DNA of 64,000 nucleotides, from NCBI RefSeq assembly GCF_000472785.1, contig NZ_KI421462.1, positions 62,200 through 126,199 on the forward strand. The letters are read 5' to 3'. The first letter of the stretch is position 1, and each line of letters opens with the position of its first letter. This DNA is from Mesorhizobium loti CJ3sym (GTDB lineage: Bacteria > Pseudomonadota > Alphaproteobacteria > Rhizobiales > Rhizobiaceae). A program made the position numbers and the translations under genes. Positions 35,905 to 44,268 of this stretch are shown here, one piece after another. The notes beneath the pieces were generated by a model. That model had not been told where the DNA came from. It saw only the letters and a program-made list of their open reading frames with translations, and did not search any database.

Positions 35905-36768
35905 CTATTCTCCGCCGCCAAGCGAATGGACATAAACCGCAAGTTCCTTAACCTTCGTCTCGCCGAGACGCCCGATCCAGGCCGGCATGACACCGTGCTT
36001 CGGCGCGCGGACTTGGACGGCGATGGCTGTCTCGCCGGGTGCGTAGAGCCAGATCGCATCGGTCAGATTGGGCGCGCCGAGCTCTTTGTTGCCTTTCGCA
36101 TTATCGCCATGACAGGCGACGCAGTTTTCCACGAATACCTTGGCGCCGGGCTCGATAAGACTTGCATCCTGGACCTTGCCCGAGAGGCTGGCGACATAGG
36201 CGCCGACCTGTGCGATCTGTTCGGGCGTGATGATGTCACCGAAAGGGGGCATTTCCGACTGCCGAGTATCCGGGTCGGATGCGAAACGGATGCCGTGCGC
36301 GATCGTTTGCTGGATCTGCTCGGTCGTGCCGCCCCACAGCCAGTCATCGTCGTTCAGGTTTGGAAAGCCCTTCGACCCTTGGGCGCCCGAGCCGTGGCAT
36401 TGCACGCAATTGACCTTGAAGGTAGCTCCGCCGGCCGCTATCGCGAATTCACGCAGCGCGTCGTCGGCTGCAATCTCGGATACGGTCTTCTGCTGGATGG
36501 CCGCGACATATTTGCCCTTGGCGGCTTCGGCAGCCGCCAGCTCAATCTTGACAGCGTTGCGGCTGGAATAGCCAAGCACACCCTTGGTCGCGGAAGACAG
36601 CATCGGCCAAGCCGGATACGCAATTGTATAAGCCACCGCCCAAGCGACGGTGATGTAGAAGGTTATCACCCACCATCGGGGCAATGGGGTGTTGAGCTCC
36701 CTTATCCCGTCCCATTCATGACCGGTCGTTGAGATGCCCGAGACTTCATCGATATACTCGCTGCTCAT
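35905..36768 (-). CDS. fixP: cbb3 oxidase subunit III, diheme cytochrome c FixP
   Basis: The 287-residue protein has an N-terminal membrane anchor (WWVITFYITVAWAVAYTIAY) and two c-type cytochrome domains with heme motifs CVQCH and CVACH. Downstream Met ligands are expected in MPPFGD and GVMPAWIG, both present. FixP passes electrons from the bc1 complex to the oxidase. It starts two bases after the fixQ stop and is the last gene of fixNOQP. Confidence 0.95.
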   Translation of the reverse strand: MSSEYIDEVSGISTTGHEWDGIRELNTPLPRWWVITFYITVAWAVAYTIAYPAWPMLSSATKGVLGYSSRNAVKIELAAAEAAKGKYVAAIQQKTVSEIAADDALREFAIAAGGATFKVNCVQCHGSGAQGSKGFPNLNDDDWLWGGTTEQIQQTIAHGIRFASDPDTRQSEMPPFGDIITPEQIAQVGAYVASLSGKVQDASLIEPGAKVFVENCVACHGDNAKGNKELGAPNLTDAIWLYAPGETAIAVQVRAPKHGVMPAWIGRLGETKVKELAVYVHSLGGGE

Positions 36769-36770
36769 GA

Positions 36771-36920
36771 TCAGTCGTCCTTGAGTGGAATCTGGGCGGC
36801 TTGATCGGCCTGTGTTTTGCCGCCGGGACGCAAGGCAAAGGCAATGCAGCCGACGAAGAAGAGCGCCATGGCAAGCAGACCCCAGCTGTCCGCGAATTCC
36901 CGCATCAAATTATAGCTCAT
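36771..36920 (-). CDS. fixQ: cbb3 oxidase subunit IV, FixQ
   Basis: This 49-residue protein has one membrane segment (GLLAMALFFVGCIAFALRP) after the typical MSYNLMREFADSW start, as in CcoQ/FixQ, a small stabilising subunit of the oxidase. It lies between fixO (10 bases) and fixP (2 bases). The ATG is chosen because the longer reading frame overlaps fixO. Confidence 0.92.
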   Translation of the reverse strand: MSYNLMREFADSWGLLAMALFFVGCIAFALRPGGKTQADQAAQIPLKDD

Positions 36921-36930
36921 TGCGTCCCCC

Positions 36931-37662
36931 TCAGCGGTAGCCGGCTGCATCGTCATAGGTCTTGAAATCGACCAGTGTTCCCAGCATTTGCAGATAGGCG
37001 ACGAGGGCATCCATCTCGGTCACCTGCTGCGGATTGCCGTCCAGATCACCGACTTTGGCTTTCGGATAGCGTTTCTCGACGCCGGAGGCATCGGCATTCG
37101 GGTCGGCCTGGACCATCAGATCGGCATTGGCGTGCGCGATCATCTCATCGGAGTACGGGACGCCAACACGCGCGTTCGCAACCAGATGCGTCGAGAAGTC
37201 CTTCACCTCGATCGGAGCGTCCTTCAGGAAGGCATAGCGAGGCATGATAGATTCCGGCACCACCGAACGTGGATCCATAAGGTGCTGAACGTGCCATTCG
37301 TTGGAATAGCGGTTGCCGACTCGTGCAAGGTCAGGGCCGGTGCGCTTCGAGCCCCACTGGAAGGGGTGGTCGTACATGGACTCGGCGGCCAGGCTGTAGT
37401 GGCCGTAGCGCTCGACCTCGTCCCGGAAAGGCCTGATCATCTGGCTGTGGCAGAGGTAGCAGCCCTCGCGCACATAGATGTTGCGTCCGGCGAGTTCCAG
37501 TGGCGAGTAGGGCCGCATGCCTTCGACTTTCTCGATCGTGTTGTCGAGATAGAAAAGCGGCGCAATCTCGACGATGCCGCCGACGGTCACGACAAGAAGA
37601 GAGCCAACGAGAAGAAGCGTGGCGTTCTTCTCGATGATCGCGTGTTTGTCCATCAAGCCCAT
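36931..37662 (-). CDS. fixO: cbb3 oxidase subunit II, monoheme cytochrome c FixO
   Basis: The 243-residue subunit begins MGLMDKHAIIEKNATLLL with a membrane anchor, followed by a cytochrome c domain with heme motif CYLCH and the HSQMIRPFRDEVERYG block that is diagnostic for CcoO/FixO. The Met ligand is probably in PESIMPRYAFL. The start is set from family length; it lies 12 bases after fixN. FixO receives electrons from FixP and feeds FixN. Confidence 0.95.
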   Translation of the reverse strand: MGLMDKHAIIEKNATLLLVGSLLVVTVGGIVEIAPLFYLDNTIEKVEGMRPYSPLELAGRNIYVREGCYLCHSQMIRPFRDEVERYGHYSLAAESMYDHPFQWGSKRTGPDLARVGNRYSNEWHVQHLMDPRSVVPESIMPRYAFLKDAPIEVKDFSTHLVANARVGVPYSDEMIAHANADLMVQADPNADASGVEKRYPKAKVGDLDGNPQQVTEMDALVAYLQMLGTLVDFKTYDDAAGYR

Positions 37663-37673
37663 TGTCTGGCTCC

Positions 37674-39284
37674 CTATTCGGCAGGCCGGAGGGCGGGCTC
37701 GGAACCTGGCATTGGTTGCTCTTCGCGCTGGTGGCCAAGAATGGTCATGGTCACGTTCCAGGCCATGAGCAGGGCGCCGGTGAGGTACATCGCACCGCCG
37801 ATGGCACGCATGACGTAGAAGGGATGCATGGCGGCGACGGTTTCGGCGAAGGAGTAGACGAGGAAACCCTGCTCGTCGTGTTCGCGCCACATCAGGCCCT
37901 GCATGATGCCGGAAACCCACATCACCGCGGCGTAGACGACGATTCCGAGCGTCGCCAGCCAGAAGTGCCAGGTGACGAGCCGCAGCGAATAGAGACGTTC
38001 ACGGTTCCACAGTTTCGGCACCATGTAGTAGATTGCGCCGAACGAGATCATGCCAACCCAGCCGAGCGCTCCGGAATGGACATGGCCGATGGTCCAGTCC
38101 GTGTAGTGCGACAGCGAATTGACCGTCTTGATCGACATAATCGGACCTTCGAAGGTCGACATGCCGTAGAAGGCGACTGCCATCACCATCATGCGGATGA
38201 TCGGATCGGTGCGCAGCTTGTCCCAGGCGCCAGACAGCGTCATCAGGCCATTGATCATACCGCCCCATGACGGCATCCACAGCATGATCGAGAACGCCAT
38301 GCCGAGCGTCTGCGCCCAGTCGGGTAAGGCGGTGTAATGCAGGTGGTGCGGGCCGGCCCAGATGTAGAGAAAAATGATCGCCCAGAAGTGGACGATCGAC
38401 AGGCGGTAGGAATAGACCGGCCGGTTCGCCTGCTTGGGCACGAAATAATACATCATGCCGAGGAACCCGGCGGTGAGGAAGAAACCGACGGCGTTGTGGC
38501 CATACCACCATTGCGTCAAGGCGTCCTGGACGCCGGAGAAGGCGGAGTAGCTCTTCGAGCCCAGGAACGACGCCGGCATCGACAGATTGTTGACCACATG
38601 CAGCATCGCGATTGTCACGATGAAGGACAGGTAGAACCAGTTGGCGACGTAGATATGCGGTTCCTTGCGCTTCAGGATCGTGCCGAGGAACAGGATGAGA
38701 TAGGCGACCCAGACGATGGTCAGCCAGAGATCCACATACCATTCGGGTTCGGCGTATTCGCGGGCTTCGGTGATGCCGAGCAGGTAGCCGGTCGCCGCCA
38801 TGACGATGAACAGCTGGTAACCCCAGAACACAAACCAGGCCAGTTTGCCGCCAAACAGCCGGGCGCGGCACGTGCGCTGCACGACATAGAGAGACGTGCA
38901 AAGCAAAGCGTTGCCGCCGAAGGCGAAGACGACGCCGGATGTGTGCAGCGGCCGCAGCCGGCCGAAATTGAACCAGGGTTGGATGTTGAGGTGAGGGTAT
39001 GCCAGCTGCAGGGCAATGATCACACCGACGAGCATGCCGACGACGCCCCAGAATACCGTTGCAATGGCTCCGTAGCGGATCGGGCCATCCATGTAGGCGG
39101 AGGTGTCGATCGGAGCCGCCGGCTTGAAATCTGTGTTGCGCAGCAGGATCGCGGTAAAGCCAGCCACGGCGAAGAACAAAACCCCCATATGCTGGCGAAA
39201 AGGTCCTTCTACGCCGAAGCCGGCAGCCACCAGGGCCGCAAAAGCAAACAGGCTTAGAACGACGATCTCCGTGCCGAATTTCAT
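37674..39284 (-). CDS. fixN: cbb3 oxidase subunit I, FixN
   Basis: The 536-residue subunit has 12 or more membrane segments and carries the heme b/heme b3-CuB centre. Recognisable blocks: RPLHTSGVVFAFGGNALL, WWYGHNAVGFFLTAGFLG (CuB His region) and PHHLHYTALPDWAQ (His pair). It is the catalytic subunit of the high-affinity oxidase used in nodules. ATG at 39284 is preferred over an in-frame start 13 codons upstream. An FNR-like box lies 80 bases upstream. Confidence 0.96.
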   Translation of the reverse strand: MKFGTEIVVLSLFAFAALVAAGFGVEGPFRQHMGVLFFAVAGFTAILLRNTDFKPAAPIDTSAYMDGPIRYGAIATVFWGVVGMLVGVIIALQLAYPHLNIQPWFNFGRLRPLHTSGVVFAFGGNALLCTSLYVVQRTCRARLFGGKLAWFVFWGYQLFIVMAATGYLLGITEAREYAEPEWYVDLWLTIVWVAYLILFLGTILKRKEPHIYVANWFYLSFIVTIAMLHVVNNLSMPASFLGSKSYSAFSGVQDALTQWWYGHNAVGFFLTAGFLGMMYYFVPKQANRPVYSYRLSIVHFWAIIFLYIWAGPHHLHYTALPDWAQTLGMAFSIMLWMPSWGGMINGLMTLSGAWDKLRTDPIIRMMVMAVAFYGMSTFEGPIMSIKTVNSLSHYTDWTIGHVHSGALGWVGMISFGAIYYMVPKLWNRERLYSLRLVTWHFWLATLGIVVYAAVMWVSGIMQGLMWREHDEQGFLVYSFAETVAAMHPFYVMRAIGGAMYLTGALLMAWNVTMTILGHQREEQPMPGSEPALRPAE

Positions 39285-39363
39285 GACATGTCCCCGACCA
39301 GGATTCCAATGCGCGGACGCCAAATCCGCGGTGCATTAATTCCGTAGTTGCCGCCTGCTCGCC

Positions 39364-39377
39364 CTGATCCATGTCAG
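39364..39377. promoter_or_regulatory. Putative anaerobox between fixN and hemerythrin gene
   Basis: CTGA-TCCATG-TCAG is symmetric and has the FNR-type spacing, with one change in each outer position of TTGA-N6-TCAA. It lies 80 bases upstream of fixN and 58 bases upstream of the divergent hemerythrin gene, so it could serve both. Confidence 0.55.
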
Positions 39378-39434
39378 AGCCGCACGATTTTGCTTCGGGC
39401 AGCATCGAGTTCGGTGCAATCAGAAGGTGGCGAT

Positions 39435-39953
39435 TTGAACAAGGAAACGCAGCACGGGCCAACCCGCTCATGGACAAGTGCGGCTTTCTCGCGCCAGGCC
39501 GGCACAGAGGCGATTCCGGGCGAGGTCATGAAGCTTGCTCATCGGGAAAAGCTGGAGCTCTGCTTCTCGCTGGAAAGCATTGCCGATGCACTGCCGAACG
39601 TCGACCGCCTCAAATGTCTTGGAACGGCCAAGAAGATCGTTCCGCTGCTCCGTGACATTCATGGGTTTGAGGAGAGGGTGATTTTCCCTGCGTATGAGGC
39701 GCACTTGACCCCGGCCGAGGCCAAACTTGCCTCTACCAGCCGGTTGCGCATCGAGCACCTTGAGGATCAATGCTTCGCTGGCGAGGTGGCCGAAACGCTC
39801 CTAGCGATCGGTCATGGTGATCCGATAGAGAGCGCGGAAGCTGTCGGATTCATGCTACGCGGCTTCTTCGAAGGCTTGCGGCGACACATCGCTTTCGAAC
39901 GCGAGCATGTCCTGCCGCGGATCGTAATAAGCGACGAAGGCCCCGACGCTTAG
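39435..39953 (+). CDS. Hemerythrin HHE domain protein
   Basis: The product of about 172 residues is a four-helix hemerythrin-like protein. Candidate iron ligands: HREK, IHGFEERVIFPAYE, RIEHLEDQ and RRHIAFEREHVLPRI. Such proteins bind oxygen or nitric oxide or store iron. The start is uncertain: TTG at 39435 has AGAAGG about eight bases upstream, and ATG at 39528 with GAGG is a shorter option that still keeps the first His. It is divergent from fixN and convergent with fnrN, in line with a low-oxygen role. Confidence 0.75.
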   Translation: MNKETQHGPTRSWTSAAFSRQAGTEAIPGEVMKLAHREKLELCFSLESIADALPNVDRLKCLGTAKKIVPLLRDIHGFEERVIFPAYEAHLTPAEAKLASTSRLRIEHLEDQCFAGEVAETLLAIGHGDPIESAEAVGFMLRGFFEGLRRHIAFEREHVLPRIVISDEGPDA

Positions 39954-39956
39954 GTC

Positions 39957-40712
39957 TCATTCAAAGGCCGGTTGCCGCGCGCCTCGGCCGCCGCAGCGCT
40001 GCTCCAGCCGGCTCATGCTGTCGACCGTTACATGGCGTTTGTTCTCGATCCGGATCACGCCGTCAGCCCGCAATCGCGTAAGCTGGCGGCTCACGGTCTC
40101 GTTCGTCAGTCCAAGGAAATCAGAGATGTCGGCACGTGTCAGCGGCAGATCGAAGCATGCCGACCCAGCCGCCGGGTCGATACTGGAATCCATATTCCGG
40201 GCGATCATGAGGAGAAAGCTCGCCACCTTCTCCGGTGCGGTCTTGCGCCCGAGAGTCACCATCCATTCAAGTGCCTCGTCGAGTTCGTCCAGCGTCTGCT
40301 TGAGCAGGCGATGCTCGAGTCCCGGTGATTCCTTCATTATCCGTTCAACGGCCGCCTTCGGAAACGAGCACAGGGAGACGGAGGTTGCCGCTTCCACATT
40401 GATCGTGCTTTTCACCTTGAAGGGCCGTCCCAGAAAATCCGGTGCGAACCGAAGACCGACAATCTGCTGGCGGCCGTCCGAAAGGCACTTCGTCAGCTTC
40501 ACAACGCCTGAAAGCAAGTTTGAATAGCTGTCGACGGCCTCGGCGTCGGTGATCAGTTCGACCCCCGGCTCGAGCTTGTGCCGCGACGAAGTTTTGGCTA
40601 GCCCAACCAAATGGTTTGGATCGAGCGCACCGCAGACGCCGCGATGTCGTGCTGCGCAAGACAGGCAAAGAACGGGAATGCCGGAACTGTGAATGTCTTG
40701 CCGTACTGTCAT
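39957..40712 (-). CDS. fnrN: FnrN-type oxygen-responsive Crp/Fnr regulator
   Basis: The 251-residue regulator has an N-terminal cysteine cluster (Cys16, Cys19, Cys27) plus Cys115, enough to bind a 4Fe-4S cluster as in FNR. A cAMP-fold effector domain follows, then a C-terminal helix-turn-helix ending GLTNETVSRQLTRL, whose Glu205, Ser208 and Arg209 are the FNR-type contacts for TTGA half-sites. The cysteines separate it from most FixK proteins, which lack them. It is divergent from hemN, and a box at 40798-40811 could control both. It probably drives fixNOQP, fixGHIS and hemN. Confidence 0.88.
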   Translation of the reverse strand: MTVRQDIHSSGIPVLCLSCAARHRGVCGALDPNHLVGLAKTSSRHKLEPGVELITDAEAVDSYSNLLSGVVKLTKCLSDGRQQIVGLRFAPDFLGRPFKVKSTINVEAATSVSLCSFPKAAVERIMKESPGLEHRLLKQTLDELDEALEWMVTLGRKTAPEKVASFLLMIARNMDSSIDPAAGSACFDLPLTRADISDFLGLTNETVSRQLTRLRADGVIRIENKRHVTVDSMSRLEQRCGGRGARQPAFE

Positions 40713-40797
40713 TACGCTCGCGCTACCGATCTCAAGTTTCGACAGGATAGCAAGCGATGGCAGAGAAATCCTTGCGGCAGTTTGTCCGTGCTGGAGG

Positions 40798-40811
40798 CTG
40801 ACCGAAATCAG
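40798..40811. promoter_or_regulatory. Putative anaerobox between fnrN and hemN
   Basis: CTGA-CCGAAA-TCAG has the same outer half-sites as the box before fixN. It lies 58 bases before hemN and 85 bases before fnrN, so it may serve hemN activation and fnrN autoregulation. Confidence 0.55.
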
Positions 40812-40869
40812 GGCATTGGCTCTTCGACGCGTCCAGACTTCCGGCGAGGCAAAAACGGCGGACCACCAA

Positions 40870-42219
40870 ATGAGACCGGAATTAGCTGCCAGGCTTGGCG
40901 AGAACGTCCCGCGTTATACCAGTTACCCGACCGCGCCGCATTTCCATCCTGGCGTCGACGCTGATGTCTATCGAAGCTGGTTGAAGGCGCTCGAAAGCGG
41001 TGACGAGGTCTCGCTCTACCTGCACATCCCTTATTGCGACCGGCTGTGCTGGTTCTGTGCGTGCCATACAAAGCAGACCCGCCGCTACGAGCCGGTGGCT
41101 TCGTATCTCCGCTCGCTTCACGCGGAGATCGCGACTGTCGCCGGTCTTGTCGGCAGCAAGGCCCATGTCCGCGCCGTGCATTTCGGCGGCGGCTCGCCGA
41201 CCATGCTGAAGCCCGAGGATATGATAGCCTTGGGAACTGTCCTGCGGGATAGCTTCGATTTTCTTGCCGATGCGAAGATCAGCGTCGAAATCGAACCCAA
41301 CGACATGGACGAAGCCCGCCTTGATACACTTGCCGAGATCGGCATGGCGCGGGCGAGCGTCGGCGTTCAGGATTTCGATCCGAAGGTGCAGAAGGCGATC
41401 AATCGCGAGCAGAGCTTTTTGCAGACCAAGGCGGTTGTAGACGGCATTCGCTCTCGCGGCGTAGGGTCCGTGAACCTCGATTTGCTTTACGGCCTGCCGC
41501 ATCAGACCAGGGAGAGCGTCTGTTCCACCGTGGCGCAGGCGCTGACTCTGGAGCCGGACCGGATGGCGCTGTTCGGCTACGCGCATGTGCCCTGGTTCAA
41601 GAAGCATCAGACTATGATCGACGAGGCATGGTTGCCGGGTCCGGCCGAACGGTTCGCTCAGTGGCAAATTGCCGCCCGTCTGATCATGGGCGCCGGATAC
41701 GAGGCGATTGGAATAGACCATTTCGCCAGGCCGGATGATGCGCTTGCAGTCTCGGCTCGCGCGGGAACAATCCGCCGCAATTTCCAGGGCTACACCGAGG
41801 ATCGCTGCGAAACACTGATCGGGCTCGGGTCGTCATCGATCAGCCGGTTTCGACAGGGCTATTCGCAGAACATGCCGTCGACAGCCGAATATAGACGCAT
41901 GGTCGAGGGGGGACATCTGGCCACGGTCCGCGGCATCGCGTTTTCCGAAGATGACCGTGTTCGCGGCTGGATCATCGAGCGCTTGATGTGCGATTTCGGC
42001 TTTTCAGCAGCCGATCTGGTGGAACGCTTCGGGGAAGCCGGACAAAAGCTTCTTTTCCAAGCAAGCTCCATCGCCATTGGCGACCCTGCTCGACCGCTTG
42101 AACTCCAAGGTGACAGTTACGTCGTATCGGCGGAAAGTCGTCCCTTTGTAAGGAGCATTGCAGCGAAGTTCGACAAATATTTCGAAAGTGGAACGGCCAG
42201 GCACTCAGTGGCAGTCTGA
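40870..42219 (+). CDS. hemN: Oxygen-independent coproporphyrinogen III oxidase HemN
   Basis: The 449-residue radical-SAM enzyme decarboxylates coproporphyrinogen III to protoporphyrinogen IX without oxygen. The motif CDRLCWFCAC (Cys56, 60, 63, 65) matches the HemN pattern CxxxCxxCxC and follows the conserved YLH. GGGSP and ASVGVQDF are SAM-site blocks. The ATG of MRPELAARLGENVPRYTSYPT matches the usual N-terminus. It supplies heme for cytochromes during microaerobic growth, consistent with its fix neighbours. Confidence 0.95.
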   Translation: MRPELAARLGENVPRYTSYPTAPHFHPGVDADVYRSWLKALESGDEVSLYLHIPYCDRLCWFCACHTKQTRRYEPVASYLRSLHAEIATVAGLVGSKAHVRAVHFGGGSPTMLKPEDMIALGTVLRDSFDFLADAKISVEIEPNDMDEARLDTLAEIGMARASVGVQDFDPKVQKAINREQSFLQTKAVVDGIRSRGVGSVNLDLLYGLPHQTRESVCSTVAQALTLEPDRMALFGYAHVPWFKKHQTMIDEAWLPGPAERFAQWQIAARLIMGAGYEAIGIDHFARPDDALAVSARAGTIRRNFQGYTEDRCETLIGLGSSSISRFRQGYSQNMPSTAEYRRMVEGGHLATVRGIAFSEDDRVRGWIIERLMCDFGFSAADLVERFGEAGQKLLFQASSIAIGDPARPLELQGDSYVVSAESRPFVRSIAAKFDKYFESGTARHSVAV

Positions 42220-42757
42220 GTGCCACAGACGAACGTCACCGTCTTCAGTCGATCGCGAACCTCCTCAAAATCGCCGAAACCAGCAGCTAACAATTCGATA
42301 GTGCATATGACGCCACTTTACGATGCTGTGACGACGCGGGTATTTCCCAAAGGGGGTCGCATGGCAGAGGGCTGGGACCCGCCGGAACCCTGCAGGCAGG
42401 GCTCCACTTCGTATCCGCCCAAGCAGGTTGGATTGTTCGGCCCAGTCTTTCACTGAATGTCAGCGACGCACCCCATTGCGGCTTTCGCTACTCAGCGCTG
42501 CGGCTCTTGAATGCCCCTTTGAGATGGGCTCATTCTGAGTAACAACCGCACGGCGTTCCCACGTGTCTGAAACCATGCATGAGTGCGGCTAGCACGCCCT
42601 GCGCCTTGTTCGCGGTTTCCGGGCCGCCCAGGCACTTACTTGACCTCCAGCTGCTCGAAGTTCGCGCATAGGCCTTACATGACGGATCGGTAGGCCGCGA
42701 CCGCCGGGAAATTAGGCACCCGGGCGGCTGCGCCAATTGACCAACTTTATGCTTCGA
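42220..42757. other. Intergenic region between hemN and the trb cluster
   Basis: I see no supported gene. Around 42390 the short stem CCCTGC-AG-GCAGGG could be part of a terminator after hemN, but it has no T-run. The region may contain decayed sequence. Confidence 0.4.
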
Positions 42758-43030
42758 TTACTCGGAATCTGAACCTGACACGCGTCGCGATTTCTCTGAC
42801 ATGCCGGCGGCAGGCAAGCTTTCCTTTCTGGCCTTGGCAAACGCTCTGTCACCTTCCAGAAACCCTGCCAGCATGAAAGGTATGAGTTCCGCTACCGTTT
42901 CAGACTCGCCATAGGTCTGGCGGTAAAGCGCCGCATAGTCCTTGAGTGCTTGGTTCAAGTCCGCGCTAACGGTGATGGTCATCTTCGAAGGTGTCCGGTC
43001 TGGAAGCTTTCCAAGTTTCAGATCTGCCAT
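42758..43030 (-). CDS. DUF2274 family protein
   Basis: The 90-residue protein fits the DUF2274 family found at the end of trb operons: LKLGKLPDRTPSKMTITVSADLNQ begins like a ribbon-helix-helix DNA-binding unit and is followed by LKDYAALYRQTYGES. It lies 12 bases after trbI and is last in the cluster. Its function is unknown; a regulatory role is a guess. Confidence 0.85.
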   Translation of the reverse strand: MADLKLGKLPDRTPSKMTITVSADLNQALKDYAALYRQTYGESETVAELIPFMLAGFLEGDRAFAKARKESLPAAGMSEKSRRVSGSDSE

Positions 43031-43042
43031 GATTACTCCTGT

Positions 43043-44257
43043 TCAAGTCGGGTATGGGCGCAGCACAAGATCCTTGTGTACAATCACGCGGAGGGGCCAA
43101 CCGGGGCGGACGATAATGGTGGGTTGAATATTCAGGTTCTTTTCGGTGATGCGCTGGCCGGCTTGACTGATGTTTTGCTGAGTGGATTCCCGGATCGCCT
43201 TAACTAGGTCGCTTTCGTTTTCCCCAAAGCTCAACTCGGTACCAACGCCCAGTAGCGTCGCTAGAGCAACTCCCTTGATCAGCTGCCAGGTGTGAAAATC
43301 GACCTTGTCTTCAAGCCCGGCATAGCCGGCAGTATCCGTCGCTGGCAGATTGTCGATTTCGATCGAGGAACCGTCGGGCAGGATTATTCGCTGCCAGACC
43401 AGCAATGCGCGCCTCTGCCCAAAAGCCACGACGCTGTCATAAGTGCCGATGAGGCGTGAGCCTTGCGGAATGAGCACAATGCTGCCGGTGACTGTGTCGT
43501 GCACATTCTCGGTGACCTGCGCGACGACAAGGCCAGGCAAGTCGGAATTTATGCCGGTGACGAGACTGGCCGCGATCACGCTGCCGGCCATCAGTTGGTA
43601 GGGCGAGGCCGGCGTCTGCAGCGCATGCGGATTGTAGATCCCGCTTGTGTTTCGCTGACTGACAAAATCGAGCTTGCGCTGTTGGTTGTTCTGGTCACCC
43701 TCGGCTGGGGCAACGGAAGCTGACGCGCGCGTCGCTCCGGATTGCGGAAGCGCCTCAGACGGCTGCTGCGCACTCGGCCCGCCGCCGGCGACATCTGTCT
43801 GTCTGGGTCGATTGTCGATCCGGAACAAGACTTGCGACTCGCGCGCCTCAATTGCTTGCTGGGCAAGGCGCTGCTCCTCGGCGGAGATATCCTGCCCTGG
43901 CGCGATGCCGAGCTGACGTTGGCGTTCAAGGATGGGGCGACCGAGGTCGCCGGGCAGTGGCGGTCCGAGCACAGGGGCCTTCGGCATGATCCCGGAATAG
44001 TCCTTGGGAAGCGCTTCTAGTCCCTCGGCGGGTGGCTTGCGCTCGGTGTTATAGCGGTCCTCTGCCTGGTGCTTGATACGCCATGCCGGTCCTTGAAGCG
44101 CCATCATCGTGACGCCCAGAATGGCACCGGATCCGACTGCAGCGATGGCGACGATCACACCGCGCCTGAATCGGACAGCGCGGCGGGGCGAGGCTCGCAA
44201 TTGCAGCTGCTCGGGATCGAGTTTCGGCGGCGCATCGGATCGGGAAGTATCGGTCAT
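43043..44257 (-). CDS. trbI: Conjugal transfer protein TrbI (VirB10-like)
   Basis: The 404-residue protein has a short cytoplasmic N-terminus, one membrane segment (RGVIVAIAAVGSGAILGVTMMAL), a proline-rich linker and a C-terminal VirB10 beta-barrel domain (LMAGSVIAASLVTGINSDLPG, GSRLIGTYDSVVAFGQRR, DLPATDTAGYAGL-like block). TrbI spans inner and outer membranes in the type IV secretion channel. The ATG of MTDTSRS is chosen for GGAG five bases upstream. Confidence 0.93.
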   Translation of the reverse strand: MTDTSRSDAPPKLDPEQLQLRASPRRAVRFRRGVIVAIAAVGSGAILGVTMMALQGPAWRIKHQAEDRYNTERKPPAEGLEALPKDYSGIMPKAPVLGPPLPGDLGRPILERQRQLGIAPGQDISAEEQRLAQQAIEARESQVLFRIDNRPRQTDVAGGGPSAQQPSEALPQSGATRASASVAPAEGDQNNQQRKLDFVSQRNTSGIYNPHALQTPASPYQLMAGSVIAASLVTGINSDLPGLVVAQVTENVHDTVTGSIVLIPQGSRLIGTYDSVVAFGQRRALLVWQRIILPDGSSIEIDNLPATDTAGYAGLEDKVDFHTWQLIKGVALATLLGVGTELSFGENESDLVKAIRESTQQNISQAGQRITEKNLNIQPTIIVRPGWPLRVIVHKDLVLRPYPT

Positions 44258-44268
44258 GAGCGCTCCCC

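Noticed and set aside
42308..42456. 49-codon plus-strand frame after hemN
   Set aside because: No ribosome-binding site, no motif, and biased composition.
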